Assembly (NCBI GenBank): GCA_016712045.1
Contig: JADJRV010000003.1
Coordinates: 62,001 to 126,000 of the forward strand
Source: Chloracidobacterium sp.
GTDB taxonomy: Bacteria > Acidobacteriota > Blastocatellia > Pyrinomonadales > Pyrinomonadaceae
Direction of reading: 5' to 3'
DNA: 64,000 nt
Shown: positions 17,284 through 27,555 of the stretch, piece after piece
Layout: each line of letters begins with the position of its first letter
Numbering within the stretch: the first letter of the stretch is position 1
Position numbers and translations under genes: made by a program
The notes under the pieces: generated by a model
Told to the model about the DNA's origin: nothing
The model's input: only the letters and a program-made list of their open reading frames with translations
Databases searched by the model: none

Positions 17284-20200
17284 TCAGGCAGAAATGTTGT
17301 TCTCGTCGGCATTTGCAAAGATATCGAGGTTGTCGATCTCGCGTTCCCAGTCGCTGACCTCACCGGGAAGCAGATCGCTGAATTTTTCGAACGCGGTCTT
17401 TTTCGGATCGACAGCCGTGTCGGGATTTTTTATCACGGCGGATATCGCTCCTCGCAATAGATGTATCTCGGCGGTCGTCATCCCCGTAAAAGCGGTCACA
17501 TCTTTCGCACTCGAGAGCCGCTTTTGCAGCTCCGCCGCGGCCTGAGAATTATGCCCGCCAAGCACGCGGATCGCGTCGGTCAGCTTATCGGCATTCTCAC
17601 TGAGCTTTGCACGAAAGAACACGAGCCCCTGATTGATAATGATCTCAAGCCGGCTCGACGGGTCCTGACGCCGCTCAAACCTCGCGAGACTAAACGAACA
17701 CGTGCAAAACGGCTTGGTGGCGAGCAACTCGCGAACATCCTCTTTACACTCAGAATTTCGCAGATTGCGGACCAGCTTTTTCGCCCCGGCGGCAAAGTGC
17801 GAATCAAACCAATCGAGATCGCTAAAACTCTCAAACGCGCTCCACTTGTCAGACCGCAGCACCTCTTTCATCTTGTCAGCGACCGGCCGAGAGTTCATCA
17901 CTGCGTCGTGTTTCTCGACATAATGGTCGGCAAACGCCGCCTTAAAATCACGCCAGAGCTCTTCAATATCGGCCTTGACAGACGGATCAGCAGTAAAATA
18001 CGTTGGGCCGATCTTGTCTAGTAACATCAGCCTGAGTTGTTCAACCTCTTCGTCGGCGGTCGTCTCGCACAGAGCGAGATAATTCGACACCTCATCCCGC
18101 AACGCCGCTCCCTGCGTAAAGTAACGCAGCACGATCAGGTCGTTCTTTTTCTTATCAAACTCGGCCTCGGAATCGGAAAATAGGTCGGCGATATTATGCA
18201 GACACTGATCGAGCGGCACGGTGTTCTGTACAAGTGCATCAATGCTGTCGGCCAATGCTCCAAATGTCTTTTTCAGGTTCGCCGCCGTCCGCCAGATCGA
18301 CGAATTAAGGCTCTCGTCAGGCAAGGCTTCAAATTCTTCTAAAAATCTTGCCTCACGCCAATTCGTTAGCCAACCGGTGAGCGTATCGATCACCATCAGC
18401 CGGTCTTCGGATTTGTCGAGCGATTTGATCTGCTGATTTCCCGTCACGCGAATCGCCCAGTCACACAGACGCTCGCTCGAATAAACCTCAACAAAAGGTT
18501 TCGCAACACCCGCAATATCATCCCAAATGATCTGCAGGTCGAGCGAACGCTGGTTAATGCGGTTGCCGCTGAATGTAACAAATTCAAGCTGCCGTTGAGC
18601 GACAAGCGCTGCGAGAACAAGATGCAGTGCCTCACGCGTCAGGCCAAACGGAGCCGCACCCATCCGCGACGCGAGATCATCGAGTGTAACATCCGCATCG
18701 TTTGAGATGTTGACGCCGTCAAACGCTGCCCGCACAAACGGAAGCTTCATCAGCGACTCGGCCGGAACGGGCACATATTCGGCTTCGTGAGGTTCGACCA
18801 AACCAAGAGGCATCGCAAACGTCGCCGCAAGCCGTTGCAATTCCGCTTTTTTGCGCCGAGCTGGCAAAAAACTGCCCGATCAACCGTGCCGCTTCTTTGA
18901 CACCAAGCACGTGCGAAAACTCAGGATGCTCAGGAAATCGCGATTCAAACACCGGCGCGAGCATGATCGTAAAAAGCTGCGACAGCGTATGAGCGGAACG
19001 AGCTTCGTCGGTCAGCGGATATTCGATGCCATCGACGACGAGACGGCTATCCGCCAGAAATATACGCTGCCAGATCTTTTCGATTGCCAGAGACTGGATC
19101 GGAGCGACGGCGGTAAGTTTGTCTTTGAACTGCTCACGCAAATCGGCGTTTGTCTGCAGAACGCAGACTCGGCGGATCGTTTCAAGGTCATCCTCTGTAA
19201 GCTCTCCAAGGCACCAACCAATCTGCTGACCGTTATTACCAGCATTAAATCCGGCGGCCATCGCCCAGTCCGAATGTTCTTTCACAGGATCAACATCTGC
19301 ACCCGACAGGTTCCACATGATATCGCCGTGCCTGATCGCACCTCGCCATTCGACGACACAGTTGGTCGTCACTTGGCCACTGTCGGTAATGTTCAAGTCA
19401 GAGAATTTCTCAGACGCTTGACGCAGCAGAACAAGAGCGATGTCATCCATCGTGACCTCGCTTGCCGCCTCGGCAATGACGCCGTCGATATCTTCCTTGC
19501 CGCCAAGCTTGAAACAATACCGCGACGCACCGCCTTCTCTTTCGACTCGTTCGAACGATTCGGGCATCGCTTCTGAAAGCATATTCAGCAAATGCGGGAT
19601 GTCGATGCCCGTCTGCCCTTCGTAATTGAAGATCAGCATTGCCGCAGCGATCTCGTCTGCTGTCGTCCCTTGGCCGTCAAGCGACAGCATGAACAGTCCT
19701 TTTAGGATCAACTTCGCCTGCAAACGCTGGGTCACAGGTGATTTGCCGATGATGTCGTGGTCGGCACGGTCAAACGCCGCAAACGCATCATCGAGATCGC
19801 TGACGTGCCGCAACCTATTCTCAACCGCATCAAAAACCTCATCGAGGCCAATGAGCGAATTTGCCGGACGCCCGAGTATCCTGACTCCGGCCTCAGCCGC
19901 AAATCCGAGCAATGCAAAATCCTGCAGATAAAGCCTGATAAGTGGTGCGATCTCAAGCGTTGCCGGGTGCAACGGATATAGCGACGTAAATCGCTGCTCG
20001 CTCCATCTAAACCCCGGTAAAACCGTCGCGTAATGCTTGTAGATCTCATGGAGTAACGGCAGCGAGCGGTCTTGCTTTGAAAAAATATGCGAATCGACGA
20101 TCTTGTAGAGATGCTCTTGGTCGAGATAATCGATCGTGTAACTGCCGGCGATCGCAAGATTCGCCCCGTCGGCTCCAGCTATATCATCGTCAAGAGCAAG

Positions 20201-20788
20201 TCCGACAAATATGCCCAAAGCCTTTGCCGCTTCGGCGATCTCACTCAAGATCGGGCCATCGTCACGCGAAACTCTCGACTCACGGCCGAGCGCGGTGTCG
20301 ATGAGCAATACCAGCGGCATGTCCTTGGTTTTTTCGGCGGCTTTTAAAAACAGATCGTTGAGCGAATTGCTCAGATCACCGTCACCCGTGATCGGGGCAA
20401 TGGCCATCCGAAGCTCTTCGAGCAAGGTTGACTGCGATCCACGACGGACAAAAGCAACCGGATTGTGCCGACGCGACAGTCGCTCTGCACTAGCCGATAC
20501 ATACTGATCGGAAATCTGATTCCTTAACTCCGGCTGCGCAGCAACTGCCGCGAGGGCTGCAAGGAAATGGCTCTTTCCGACGCCGCGAAATCCGGCCAAT
20601 GCAACCGCTGCTCCGCGGTCTGCCCTTACATTAACGATCGCATCGAGCCATTTTGCCATCAAGGCGGCGGTGATATCGGTAAAATGATAGCTCGCGAGCG
20701 TCTGTGCAGGGTCAGCAGCAAAATCGCTAACCTTTGCAAACGAACGGACTTCGACAATATCTTTTACCTTTTCTTCGACGCGTTTCAT
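17284..20788 (-). CDS. Very large P-loop ATPase (BrxC/PglY-like), one frameshift
   Basis: An ATPase of ~1165 residues. The Walker A motif is GFRGVGKSH (about residues 64-72), and a candidate Walker B follows at PLVLLIDTALGRES. The length, the N-terminal AAA-like domain and the long helical remainder recall BrxC/PglY-type (DUF6079-like) phage-resistance ATPases, but I see no other BREX genes nearby, so the assignment is tentative. One indel breaks the gene at the A6 run around 18860-18868: the first part ends IGQFFASSAQKSG and the second resumes KKAELQRLAATFAMPLG. ATG 20788 is used as the start. No signal peptide; cytoplasmic. The C-terminal 300 residues contain a Cys-containing patch (LLATKPFCTCSFSL). 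Confidence 0.65.
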
Positions 20789-20961
20789 TTATAAATTTGG
20801 TTGTGTGACGGATCGGCGACACGAAAGGCCGACACGATAATTTTAACAAGTTTTATCAAATAATTGAATACATTTTCGCCCGCATTGCGAATAAATAAAA
20901 AAAGAGGTGCTATCTGTCCATATTTCACAACTATTTTCAGCATATATGCATCATAGAATCG

Positions 20962-20996
20962 TTGATTTAATACTGTCCGACAGAATACAATTCTGT
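20962..20996 (+). promoter_or_regulatory. Promoter with palindromic operator-like site, M48 protease gene
   Basis: TTGATT (20962-20967) and TACAAT (20986-20991) are 18 bp apart, a good sigma-70 pair. The -10 region is embedded in the perfect 6-bp inverted repeat ACAGAA-TACAA-TTCTGT (20980-20996), a plausible repressor site. A GGAGG lies about 8 bp before the ATG at 21027. Confidence 0.5.
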
Positions 20997-21026
20997 TATC
21001 GTCCGTAAGTTTTTTGGAGGCTGTTT

Positions 21027-22184
21027 ATGCATAAGGGAATGTTCCGAAAGATCTCTACTTCGTTTTTGATCAGTGCCATTTGGTTTAGCTCGGTAGTTTT
21101 GATGACACCGACCGCTAGTTTTGCCCAAACGGACGACAAAGATAAGGATAAACAAGCCACCAAACCGACCCCGACACCGACGACGGGTCCGTTAAATCCA
21201 AAAGATGATCCGTCACAGATCGGCAAGCGCAATATCAACAAGGGGTCGGACAAATTCTTTGGCTGGCTCGGCGGCTCACAGGAAAAAGAAATGGCGATCG
21301 GTCGCCAGCTTGCGGCTGAGGTCGAACAGCAATCAAAATTGGTCGAGGATCCGATAATAACCGAGTACGTCAACCGCGTCGGTCAGAACATCGTTCTTCA
21401 CTCAGATGCCAAAGTTCCCTTTACCATCAAAGTTATCGACAGCGATGAAGTAAATGCATTTGCTTTGCCTGGCGGCTTCTTTTACGTAAATCGCGGCCTT
21501 ATACTCGCCGCCGATAACGAGGCCGAGCTGGCCGGCGTTATGGCACACGAGATCGCCCACGTCTGTGCCCGTCACGCCATGGAAAATCAGGGTAAAGGCA
21601 CATTTTTTAACTACGCGGCACTAGCCGGCATGATCTTTGGCGGGGCCGTCGTAAGCACCGTCTTGCAGAACGCCGGCGGCATACTTGGTGGTTTGGCCCA
21701 GATGAAATTCTCACGCGGATCGGAGGTCGAGGCCGATAATCTCGGTGTTCAGTATCTATATGCTTCAGGATATGACCCCGTCGCGATGTCGACGATGTTT
21801 GAAAAGCTGGCTTCGCAAAACAAGAAAAAGCCGGGGTCATTAGCACGTCTGTTCACAACCCACCCACAGGCAGCCGACCGCCACGACACAAGTTTGCAGT
21901 TGGTCGCACGCTTCCCTGAAAAGGAAGAGTACGTTATTAGCACATCAGAGTTTCAACGGGTTAAGGCCCATTTGCTGAAACAGACGAATGCCAAGGCCGG
22001 TGTTACTGTGGATTTTGACCAAACCGATGACAGCCGCCCGACGCTTAAGAAACGTCAACCCGATAATCCTGACGGCACGACAACAAACGACACCGGCGAT
22101 TCAAGTTCAACTTCCGACGGTCCGCCCAAGCTAAAGAAACGCGACCAGCCGGACCCAACACCCACGCCGACACCGCAAAGCTAA
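21027..22184 (+). CDS. M48-family periplasmic metalloprotease
   Basis: Exported zinc protease, 385 residues. A signal peptide (residues ~1-33, ending SFAQ) is followed by a Pro/Thr linker. The M48 core has the zinc helix HEIAH (in MAHEIAHVCARHAMENQ) and the downstream Glu ligand in RGSEVEADNLGVQYLY. The preceding EVNAFALPGGFFYVNRGL block is typical of BepA/LoiP-like proteases that survey outer-membrane assembly. The C-terminal ~60 residues are disordered (repeats of LKKR and Pro-Thr). Family role: degradation of misassembled outer-membrane proteins; this matches the nearby bamD gene. It has its own promoter and terminator. Confidence 0.88.
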   Translation: MHKGMFRKISTSFLISAIWFSSVVLMTPTASFAQTDDKDKDKQATKPTPTPTTGPLNPKDDPSQIGKRNINKGSDKFFGWLGGSQEKEMAIGRQLAAEVEQQSKLVEDPIITEYVNRVGQNIVLHSDAKVPFTIKVIDSDEVNAFALPGGFFYVNRGLILAADNEAELAGVMAHEIAHVCARHAMENQGKGTFFNYAALAGMIFGGAVVSTVLQNAGGILGGLAQMKFSRGSEVEADNLGVQYLYASGYDPVAMSTMFEKLASQNKKKPGSLARLFTTHPQAADRHDTSLQLVARFPEKEEYVISTSEFQRVKAHLLKQTNAKAGVTVDFDQTDDSRPTLKKRQPDNPDGTTTNDTGDSSSTSDGPPKLKKRDQPDPTPTPTPQS

Positions 22185-22205
22185 GTTGCAAAAACGTTAT
22201 TTTAA

Positions 22206-22238
22206 AAGGCTTCGCTAATAGAGTCGAGGCCTTTTTTT
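22206..22238 (+). terminator. Intrinsic terminator after M48 protease gene
   Basis: AAGGCTTCG (22206-22214) pairs with CGAGGCCTT (22225-22233) with one G-T wobble around a 10-base loop, and T residues continue to 22238. It starts 22 bp after the protease stop codon. Confidence 0.7.
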
Positions 22239-22373
22239 GTCTCAACGGCGTGTAAAAGCCGAGGGTGAAATGAGGAACTGAATGAACCCTATGGGGCTTG
22301 CAGCAAAGTTTTGATCTCTTAAAGGAACGAACACGTTGGACAAGTTGATACTGTATGTTGCCTAAGACAGCGG

Positions 22374-22435
22374 GAATGTTGTGGTGAAATTGGTAGGCGT
22401 TGTTTTCTAGATCTAGCGCCGTGATCGGTCCGGCA
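22374..22435 (+). other. tRNA-Leu-like fragment (pseudo-tRNA)
   Basis: The segment GTGGTGAAATTGGTAGGC followed by CTAGATCTAGCGCCGTG closely resembles the D-arm, anticodon 3' side and start of the long variable arm of bacterial tRNA-Leu. The anticodon stem does not pair well and no T-arm (GTTCGA) or matching acceptor 3' half follows. It is therefore a decayed or partial tRNA, possibly a scar of an integrated element, or chance similarity. The rest of the 22239-22435 gap holds no convincing gene. Confidence 0.4.
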
Positions 22436-22436
22436 A

Positions 22437-22476
22437 AATGATAAACCGCGAATGCATGATATTCGTCCATTCGCGG
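22437..22476 (-). terminator. Probable intrinsic terminator after bamD
   Basis: CCGCGAATG (22446-22454) and CATTCGCGG (22468-22476) form a perfect 9-bp stem with a 13-base loop. On the reverse strand it is followed by TTTATCATTTT. It lies 26 bp beyond the bamD stop. Confidence 0.5.
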
Positions 22477-22501
22477 CGCTTACGCTGATAATGTGATCGT
22501 C

Positions 22502-24024
22502 TTAAGGCTGTTTTACCGGCAGAGGTTCAGGAGTTCCTTTAGGCTTGGCCGGTGTCCTGTCTGACAAGATCGTTGTTAATGCCTGCGGGATCTGATTGAC
22601 CGTGATGTCGCCCTGATTCTCGATGATCTGATCGATCATCTCAAACTTTTCTTTGTCAAAATCCTTGCTCATCAAAACGCCGTCTTTGTCTATCGTCATC
22701 GGATAAATGCCAAAGAACTGGTTCTTAAAATTTTGAAAAAATGATGGCTCTGCACACGGCTCGGTGTTTGCGCGCTCAGGGTTGGTTGCGGGGATCGTCG
22801 CGCCCATCAATTCAAGCTGCTCTTTTGATTTTGCTATGTATTCACTATTTGGGTAATCGCTGATTATTTTCTGAAAATACCTCGCTGCCTGGTCCGTCTC
22901 TTCTTCGACTAAATAGGTCACTGCGAGCTTGTACAACGCCTCGTCCATAAAACAAAAGCTGGGATACTTGTCGAGGATCTCGCGATACCGCGATTGCGAT
23001 CCCTTTAAGCCGCCTTTCTTTTGATCGACCGCTAGCGTGTAGTAATAGTTTGCAACGTATAGATTATGCAGCCCCAGATTGTCCTGCACCTGTCTCAGAC
23101 GTTCGATAGCTGCCGGTTTGAGAAACGAGTTAGGATGTCGGTCCATTAGAGCCTTGAGACGTGTTTCAGCCCTCTTGGCATGCGTTGCGTCACGGTCAGG
23201 CAAGCCGATCTGACGCATTTCAGCCTCTGCGATCTTGAGCACAACGCGGTCCGCCAATGGATGCGTCGGGAAAAACGTTAGCCAATCCTGATACGATGCG
23301 ATCGCTTGGATCAACGCGCTCGTCGAACCTTCGACAAAGAACGAGTCTCCCACCGCTAATTTAGACATCGGCAGGTACGGCGAATCGGGATATGTGGTAA
23401 TGATCGTCTGGAACAGCAGACGTCCGACATCATAGTTACGCTTACGGACCTCGCGGGTCGCTACAATAAACAATTCACGGTCACGGCCCGGCGAAACCGA
23501 GCCGATCAATTCGTCATACTCGTCATTACCGCCACCGCCAAAAATGCCGAGAAATTTTTCTTTTTCTTGACGTCGCGCCTTGCCAACCGGACTGTCAGGA
23601 ACCGCTCGGGTGGATGCGGTTTCAAGTTGGCCGTATCGACCCTTGCCTGAAACTCGGCAACAACCTGTTCGAGCGTATCCAAATCAGCCCGCTCATACTT
23701 TTCGCCGCGATCGACCTTTTCCGCGAAGGTTATTGACGTCACCTTGCAGTCTTGCTGCCTCTTTTCAAGATTTACAAGCCGTCCCAGCGGTGTGCCCGGT
23801 TTGTCTTTATCGTCCTTTTTTGATTTGTCGTCTTTGTTTTCTTCTTTGATAGCAGCCGCAACGCTACTGAGCGAACGGCGCATGCGGTCAAGCTTTTCAC
23901 GCATGACCTCAAGACGTTGAAGTGGAGTTCCGTCACCCTGCTTTGTCTGTCCAAAGCCAATTGCCGATAGCATCAGGCTCGATATGATAGCAACAAAAAC
24001 AGTTCGTTTAGTAATAAATCGCAT
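22502..24024 (-). CDS. bamD: BamD-like outer-membrane assembly factor, one frameshift
   Basis: Periplasmic TPR protein of the BAM complex that inserts beta-barrel proteins. The upstream part has a signal peptide (MRFITKRTVFVAIISSLMLS, from ATG 24024) and a basic coiled-coil linker. The downstream part carries the YfiO/BamD TPR array: RKRNYDVGRLLFQTIITTYP, then ...YLPMSKLAVGDSFF, and later ARYFQKIISDYPNSEYIAKS. The frame changes between about 23510 and 23645 (upstream frame ending KKKKNFSAF, correct text KARRQEKEKFLGIFGGGGND), so the intact protein is ~505 residues, longer than E. coli BamD because of the linker and a C-terminal extension. The lipobox Cys of E. coli BamD is not obvious. Confidence 0.8.
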
Positions 24025-24053
24025 AATAATCAGGTCGCTGATTCGTAAAAACT

Positions 24054-24716
24054 TTAAGCCCAGTCGGTTCCGGCTTCGATCAATTGTTTGACCGCTGCAG
24101 TAGGTTCTCCTCCGCCAAACACGGCAGACCCGGCGACGATCATCTCTGCACCGGCTGACGCGATCTCCGCAATATTATTTGCGTCAACACCGCCGTCGAT
24201 CTCGATCTTTACCGCCAGCCCCCGGCTTGAGATCATATCTTTCAGTCGTCGTAGCTTGTCCAACATCGTTGGAATAAAACTCTGTCCGCCAAACCCGGGA
24301 TTTACTGACATTAGCAAAACAAAATCTGCATACGGCAGCGCTTCAGTGAGTGTATCGAGCGAAGTTCCCGGATTAATCGCGATCCCGGCTTTTGCCCCCG
24401 CCTCTCTAATCGCAACGAGCGTTCGCTGGAGATGCGGGTCTGCCTCTAAGTGCACCGAGACCATATCCGCACCAGCCTTAACGAATTGGACAGCGTAACG
24501 CCCGGGCTCTGAGATCATCAGATGCGTATCGATCGTCATGTCGGTCGCCTTTCGAAGCGATTTGACCACCGGCAAGCCGATCGTAATATTTGGCACAAAA
24601 TGCCCGTCCATGACATCGACATGGAGCATTTTAGCGCCGCCGGCCTTAACCTTAGCGATCTCGTCCGCAAGTCTGGTAAAATCGGCCGATAGTATCGACG
24701 GAGCTATTTCAAACAT
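24054..24716 (-). CDS. rpe: Ribulose-phosphate 3-epimerase
   Basis: Cytoplasmic TIM-barrel metalloenzyme of the pentose phosphate pathway, interconverting ribulose 5-phosphate and xylulose 5-phosphate. It is full length (220 residues) with all signatures: PSILSADFTRL at the N-terminus, HVDVMDGHFVPNITIG with metal and catalytic Asp, DTHLMI, the phosphate loop SVNPGFGGQSFIP and IEIDGGV. It lies 30 bp upstream of bamD and downstream of the PASTA gene, all in one direction. gnd, another pentose-phosphate gene, is at the right end of the window. Confidence 0.96.
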   Translation of the reverse strand: MFEIAPSILSADFTRLADEIAKVKAGGAKMLHVDVMDGHFVPNITIGLPVVKSLRKATDMTIDTHLMISEPGRYAVQFVKAGADMVSVHLEADPHLQRTLVAIREAGAKAGIAINPGTSLDTLTEALPYADFVLLMSVNPGFGGQSFIPTMLDKLRRLKDMISSRGLAVKIEIDGGVDANNIAEIASAGAEMIVAGSAVFGGGEPTAAVKQLIEAGTDWA

Positions 24717-24767
24717 TCCAATATTTGCTTTTGTTTTGTTGCGAAAACCACTCGTTTCGTTGCATTT

Positions 24768-25394
24768 CTACTGCGGCTTTGGCGGTTTGGCCTTCGGATC
24801 TACACCCGGCTTGACCGGCTGAGCAGTATTTTTTGGCTTATCGCCGGGATTCGTCGTTCCGGGCTCTTTTTTATTCGAGTTCGAATCCGAGGAATTCGAA
24901 TTAGAATTTGAGTTGGAATTATCACCACCAACATCACGCGTCGTATCAGCTTTTTTTCTGGTAACGTTCGCATTAGCCTTAGGCTTTTTAGGCTTGTCAG
25001 TGATCATTTCTTCGATCTTTTCAGTGTCATCTTCTTCGCCGCCGGGTTTAAGCGATGCCGGGGCTTCCTCGCCCTCTGCCCGTTGTTTGCTTGTGACAAC
25101 AAGGATCAATTGTCCCGTCTTTACCGTATCGCCTGGCTTTGGCAGCTGCTCGATAACTGTGTTTGGCTTTTCGGCACTCGCACGGTCTGCACGCTTTTTG
25201 ATCTTTAGCCCGAGCAGTGCAAGTTCTTTTTCACTCTCGACAAAGTCTTTGCCAGTGATGTCAGGAACCTTGACTTCAGCCCCTTGTAGCGACATATAAA
25301 CGACGCCGGCGAGCCCAAACAAAAATGCCACGGCAAGCACAACGACGGCAGCCAATTTTCCCAAAGCGGATAATCCTGAACTAGCAATACTCAC
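24768..25394 (-). CDS. PASTA-domain membrane protein without kinase domain
   Basis: A 208-residue protein with one N-terminal membrane helix (KLAAVVVLAVAFLFGLAGVV) and a single PASTA domain (about residues 38-105: EVKVPDITGKDFVESEKEL, then a GDTVKTGQLILVV strand). A low-complexity tail rich in Lys, Asn and Ser follows (from ~115). PASTA domains bind peptidoglycan muropeptides or beta-lactams in Ser/Thr kinases such as PrkC and in penicillin-binding proteins. Here the kinase part is absent. It sits between rsmB and rpe, where PrkC-type kinases often lie in other bacteria. A periplasmic cell-wall sensor role is an inference. Confidence 0.8.
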   Translation of the reverse strand: MSIASSGLSALGKLAAVVVLAVAFLFGLAGVVYMSLQGAEVKVPDITGKDFVESEKELALLGLKIKKRADRASAEKPNTVIEQLPKPGDTVKTGQLILVVTSKQRAEGEEAPASLKPGGEEDDTEKIEEMITDKPKKPKANANVTRKKADTTRDVGGDNSNSNSNSNSSDSNSNKKEPGTTNPGDKPKNTAQPVKPGVDPKAKPPKPQ

Positions 25395-25484
25395 AACTCA
25401 GATCTCCTAAAAAACCAATCGAAAGTTTAACATTTTTAACATAAACAAGGAATTTAGCCGGCCCGCAAATAGATATTCACGCGA

Positions 25485-26763
25485 TCAAACTAATCTCTTA
25501 AAGCTCGCTATAAAAAAACCATCCATCTGGTCCCGATGCGGCCACGTTCGTGCAAATCCGTTCCCCATCACAAATCTGTCCGGCACCTCCGGACTCACGA
25601 CGGCAAAAAATTGGTTGTTGACCAAAAATCTCTTAATGACGTTTTCGTTCTCGTTAGCCTCCAGTGAGCAAGTCGAGTAAATCAGCGAACCTCCAGGTTT
25701 CACCATTTTGGATGCTTGGTTCAGTATCCGGAGTTGTTTATCTGCAAAGCTCTCGATGTCGATCGGTTCGAGGAAATACCTGATCTCCGGATTGTGGCGG
25801 ATGGTTCCCGTTCCCGAACACGGAGCGTCTACAAAGACCGTATCGAACGTGAGATCCGCAAACGGCAATCGGGCTCTCAGCGTCATATTGCACGATATTT
25901 ACATTCTCGACGCCTTGCCGACGACAATTTTCACGCAAAAACGCAACTCTCCGCGTTGTTACATCTCCCGCGACCAAGAGTTTTAGTTCGGTTGAATAAC
26001 GGGCGGAAATCAGTCCTGTCTTGCCGCCAGGAGACGCACAAACGTCAAGAAACGCCCCATTCTTTGGCACAGTGACCGCCCAAGCTGCCATCTGAGATGC
26101 CTCGTCCTGAAAATAGATCTCGCCAGCGGCCTCAAGCTCGCGCAAATCCGGGTTGATACGGTCGGTTAAAAAGGCACCTGCGACATGTTCGGATTTATTC
26201 CAATTCGCATGTTCGGCGTTTTTAATTAATCTGAAAGCAGATGTCGGAACATCATTATTCGCTCTTGCGATAGTCTCAGCCTCATCGACGCCAAATTCGT
26301 TTGTCCATCGCTCAATAAGCCACCGGGGGTGTGATGTTTCGACCGAAATCCGGTCGAAATCGTCCTTAAACTTTATCTCGACCGTCTCCCTCGTTGCCCG
26401 TCTCAATATCGCATTTACAAATCCTTTGGCCGAGGTTTTCTTTGCGCGCTGCACGAGCATCACGCTCTCGTTGATCGCTGCATGATCGGGAACCTTATCG
26501 AGATAGAGTATCTGATACAAACCCATCCGAATAGATATTCTTACCGCAGAATCGAGTGCTTTGTCTTTTGTAAAGGTATCCGTGAGCTTGTCGAGATGAA
26601 TTTGCCGACGCAGAACGCCGAGGACGATCTCGTGACACAGGGCACTGTCTATCACCGACAATCCGTATTCGTATTTTGGCAACGCGTCAGATGTGAAAAC
26701 GCGCTCCGTTTCGATGGCAAACAGAGCGTCAAATGCGGCCATGCGTGCCGGTGAGATCTTCAT
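25485..26763 (-). CDS. rsmB: 16S rRNA m5C967 methyltransferase RsmB, one frameshift
   Basis: Cytoplasmic SAM-dependent enzyme that methylates C967 of 16S rRNA. The N-terminal part (ATG 26763) is the NusB-like helical domain (RMAAFDALFAIETERVF). The catalytic part has AWAVTVPKNGAFLDVCASPG, the active-site DAPCSGTGT and the second Cys in IYSTCSLEANEN. The frame is lost near 25870 (upstream text YDAESPIAV, correct continuation LPFADLTFDTVF), a single-base indel in the ACGGCAATCGGG segment. Intact length ~425 residues. It sits between the fmt/trhO pair and the PASTA gene. Confidence 0.9.
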
Positions 26764-26772
26764 TAGGGTGAT

Positions 26773-27555
26773 TTATACTGAGGCCTTTTTACGGTTGGAA
26801 AAGCGTTGTGAATGATCGGTGCCACTTCCCTTGTTGAGGGATGCATCAACGGTAATGCGTTCATCAAAGACAAAGCACTCGCCTTCCCACAACGTCTCTT
26901 CGACGGGCGTTTCTTCAAGATATTTCAGGATGCCGCCATCGAGTTGATATACCTCTTCAAACCCGATCTGTTTCATATAAGGGGCAAATTTTTCACATCT
27001 GATTCCGCCCGTACAAAACATGGCGATACGTTTGTGCTTTGCCGGATCAAGATTTTCGGCTACAAAAGCCGGAAGCTCGCTAAATTTTTCAGTCCTAGGA
27101 TTTAAAGCCCCACGAAACGTGCCGCTTTTGTATTCGTAATCGTTACGCGTGTCGAGCAGCAGCGTTTCGGGGTCGGAAATTATCGCATTCCAGTCGGTTG
27201 GTCTTACATGCGTCCCTTCGCCTAGGGAAATGTTTACCTCTTGTTTTAACGTCACGATCTCAGGCTTGATCTTTACGTCGATCTTTCGAAAAGGAGGATG
27301 TTCGTGAAATGAAGATTTATAAACCAAAATTGTTTGTAGGAGGCTCTCGGTTTGTTGGATAAATTTCGCGACTGTTTCCCGATCGCCGCAAACCATACCG
27401 TTGTAGCCTTCGCCGGCTAGGATGATGGTTCCCCGGATGCCGAGATCGTAGAATATCGCACGAAACGACGCCTTTAGATCCTCAAGCGGTGCGACCGTCT
27501 CGAGTTTCTTAAATTCGTAAAACGCAATTATCTGTATTTGCCCAGTCTCGCTCAT
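26773..27555 (-). CDS. trhO: tRNA uridine(34) hydroxylase TrhO (rhodanese family)
   Basis: Cytoplasmic enzyme that makes 5-hydroxyuridine at position 34 of tRNA. A 260-residue protein with an N-terminal acylphosphatase-like domain (IRGTIILAGEGYNGMVCG) and a rhodanese domain. The catalytic Cys is in MFCTGGIRCEKFAPYMKQ, and LLLDTRNDYEYKSGTFRGAL is the standard rhodanese entry. The usual C-terminal Cys-rich zinc motif is not present, as in shorter family members. It overlaps fmt's stop by one base and abuts rsmB, so it is probably in the same transcript. Confidence 0.9.
   Translation of the reverse strand: MSETGQIQIIAFYEFKKLETVAPLEDLKASFRAIFYDLGIRGTIILAGEGYNGMVCGDRETVAKFIQQTESLLQTILVYKSSFHEHPPFRKIDVKIKPEIVTLKQEVNISLGEGTHVRPTDWNAIISDPETLLLDTRNDYEYKSGTFRGALNPRTEKFSELPAFVAENLDPAKHKRIAMFCTGGIRCEKFAPYMKQIGFEEVYQLDGGILKYLEETPVEETLWEGECFVFDERITVDASLNKGSGTDHSQRFSNRKKASV

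Noticed and set aside
18860..18868. Programmed ribosomal frameshift at the A6 run in the large ATPase
   Set aside because: The needed shift is +1 relative to the first part and the classical -1 slippery arrangement is not in frame; many other genes here have similar homopolymer breaks, so an indel is simpler.
17284..20788. Complete BREX system
   Set aside because: Only one large P-loop ATPase is visible; no methyltransferase, PglZ or Lon-like gene is near.
22045..22470. Reverse-strand gene overlapping the M48 protease 3' end
   Set aside because: Its frame runs through the protease terminator and the tRNA-like fragment, with no motif; a shadow frame.
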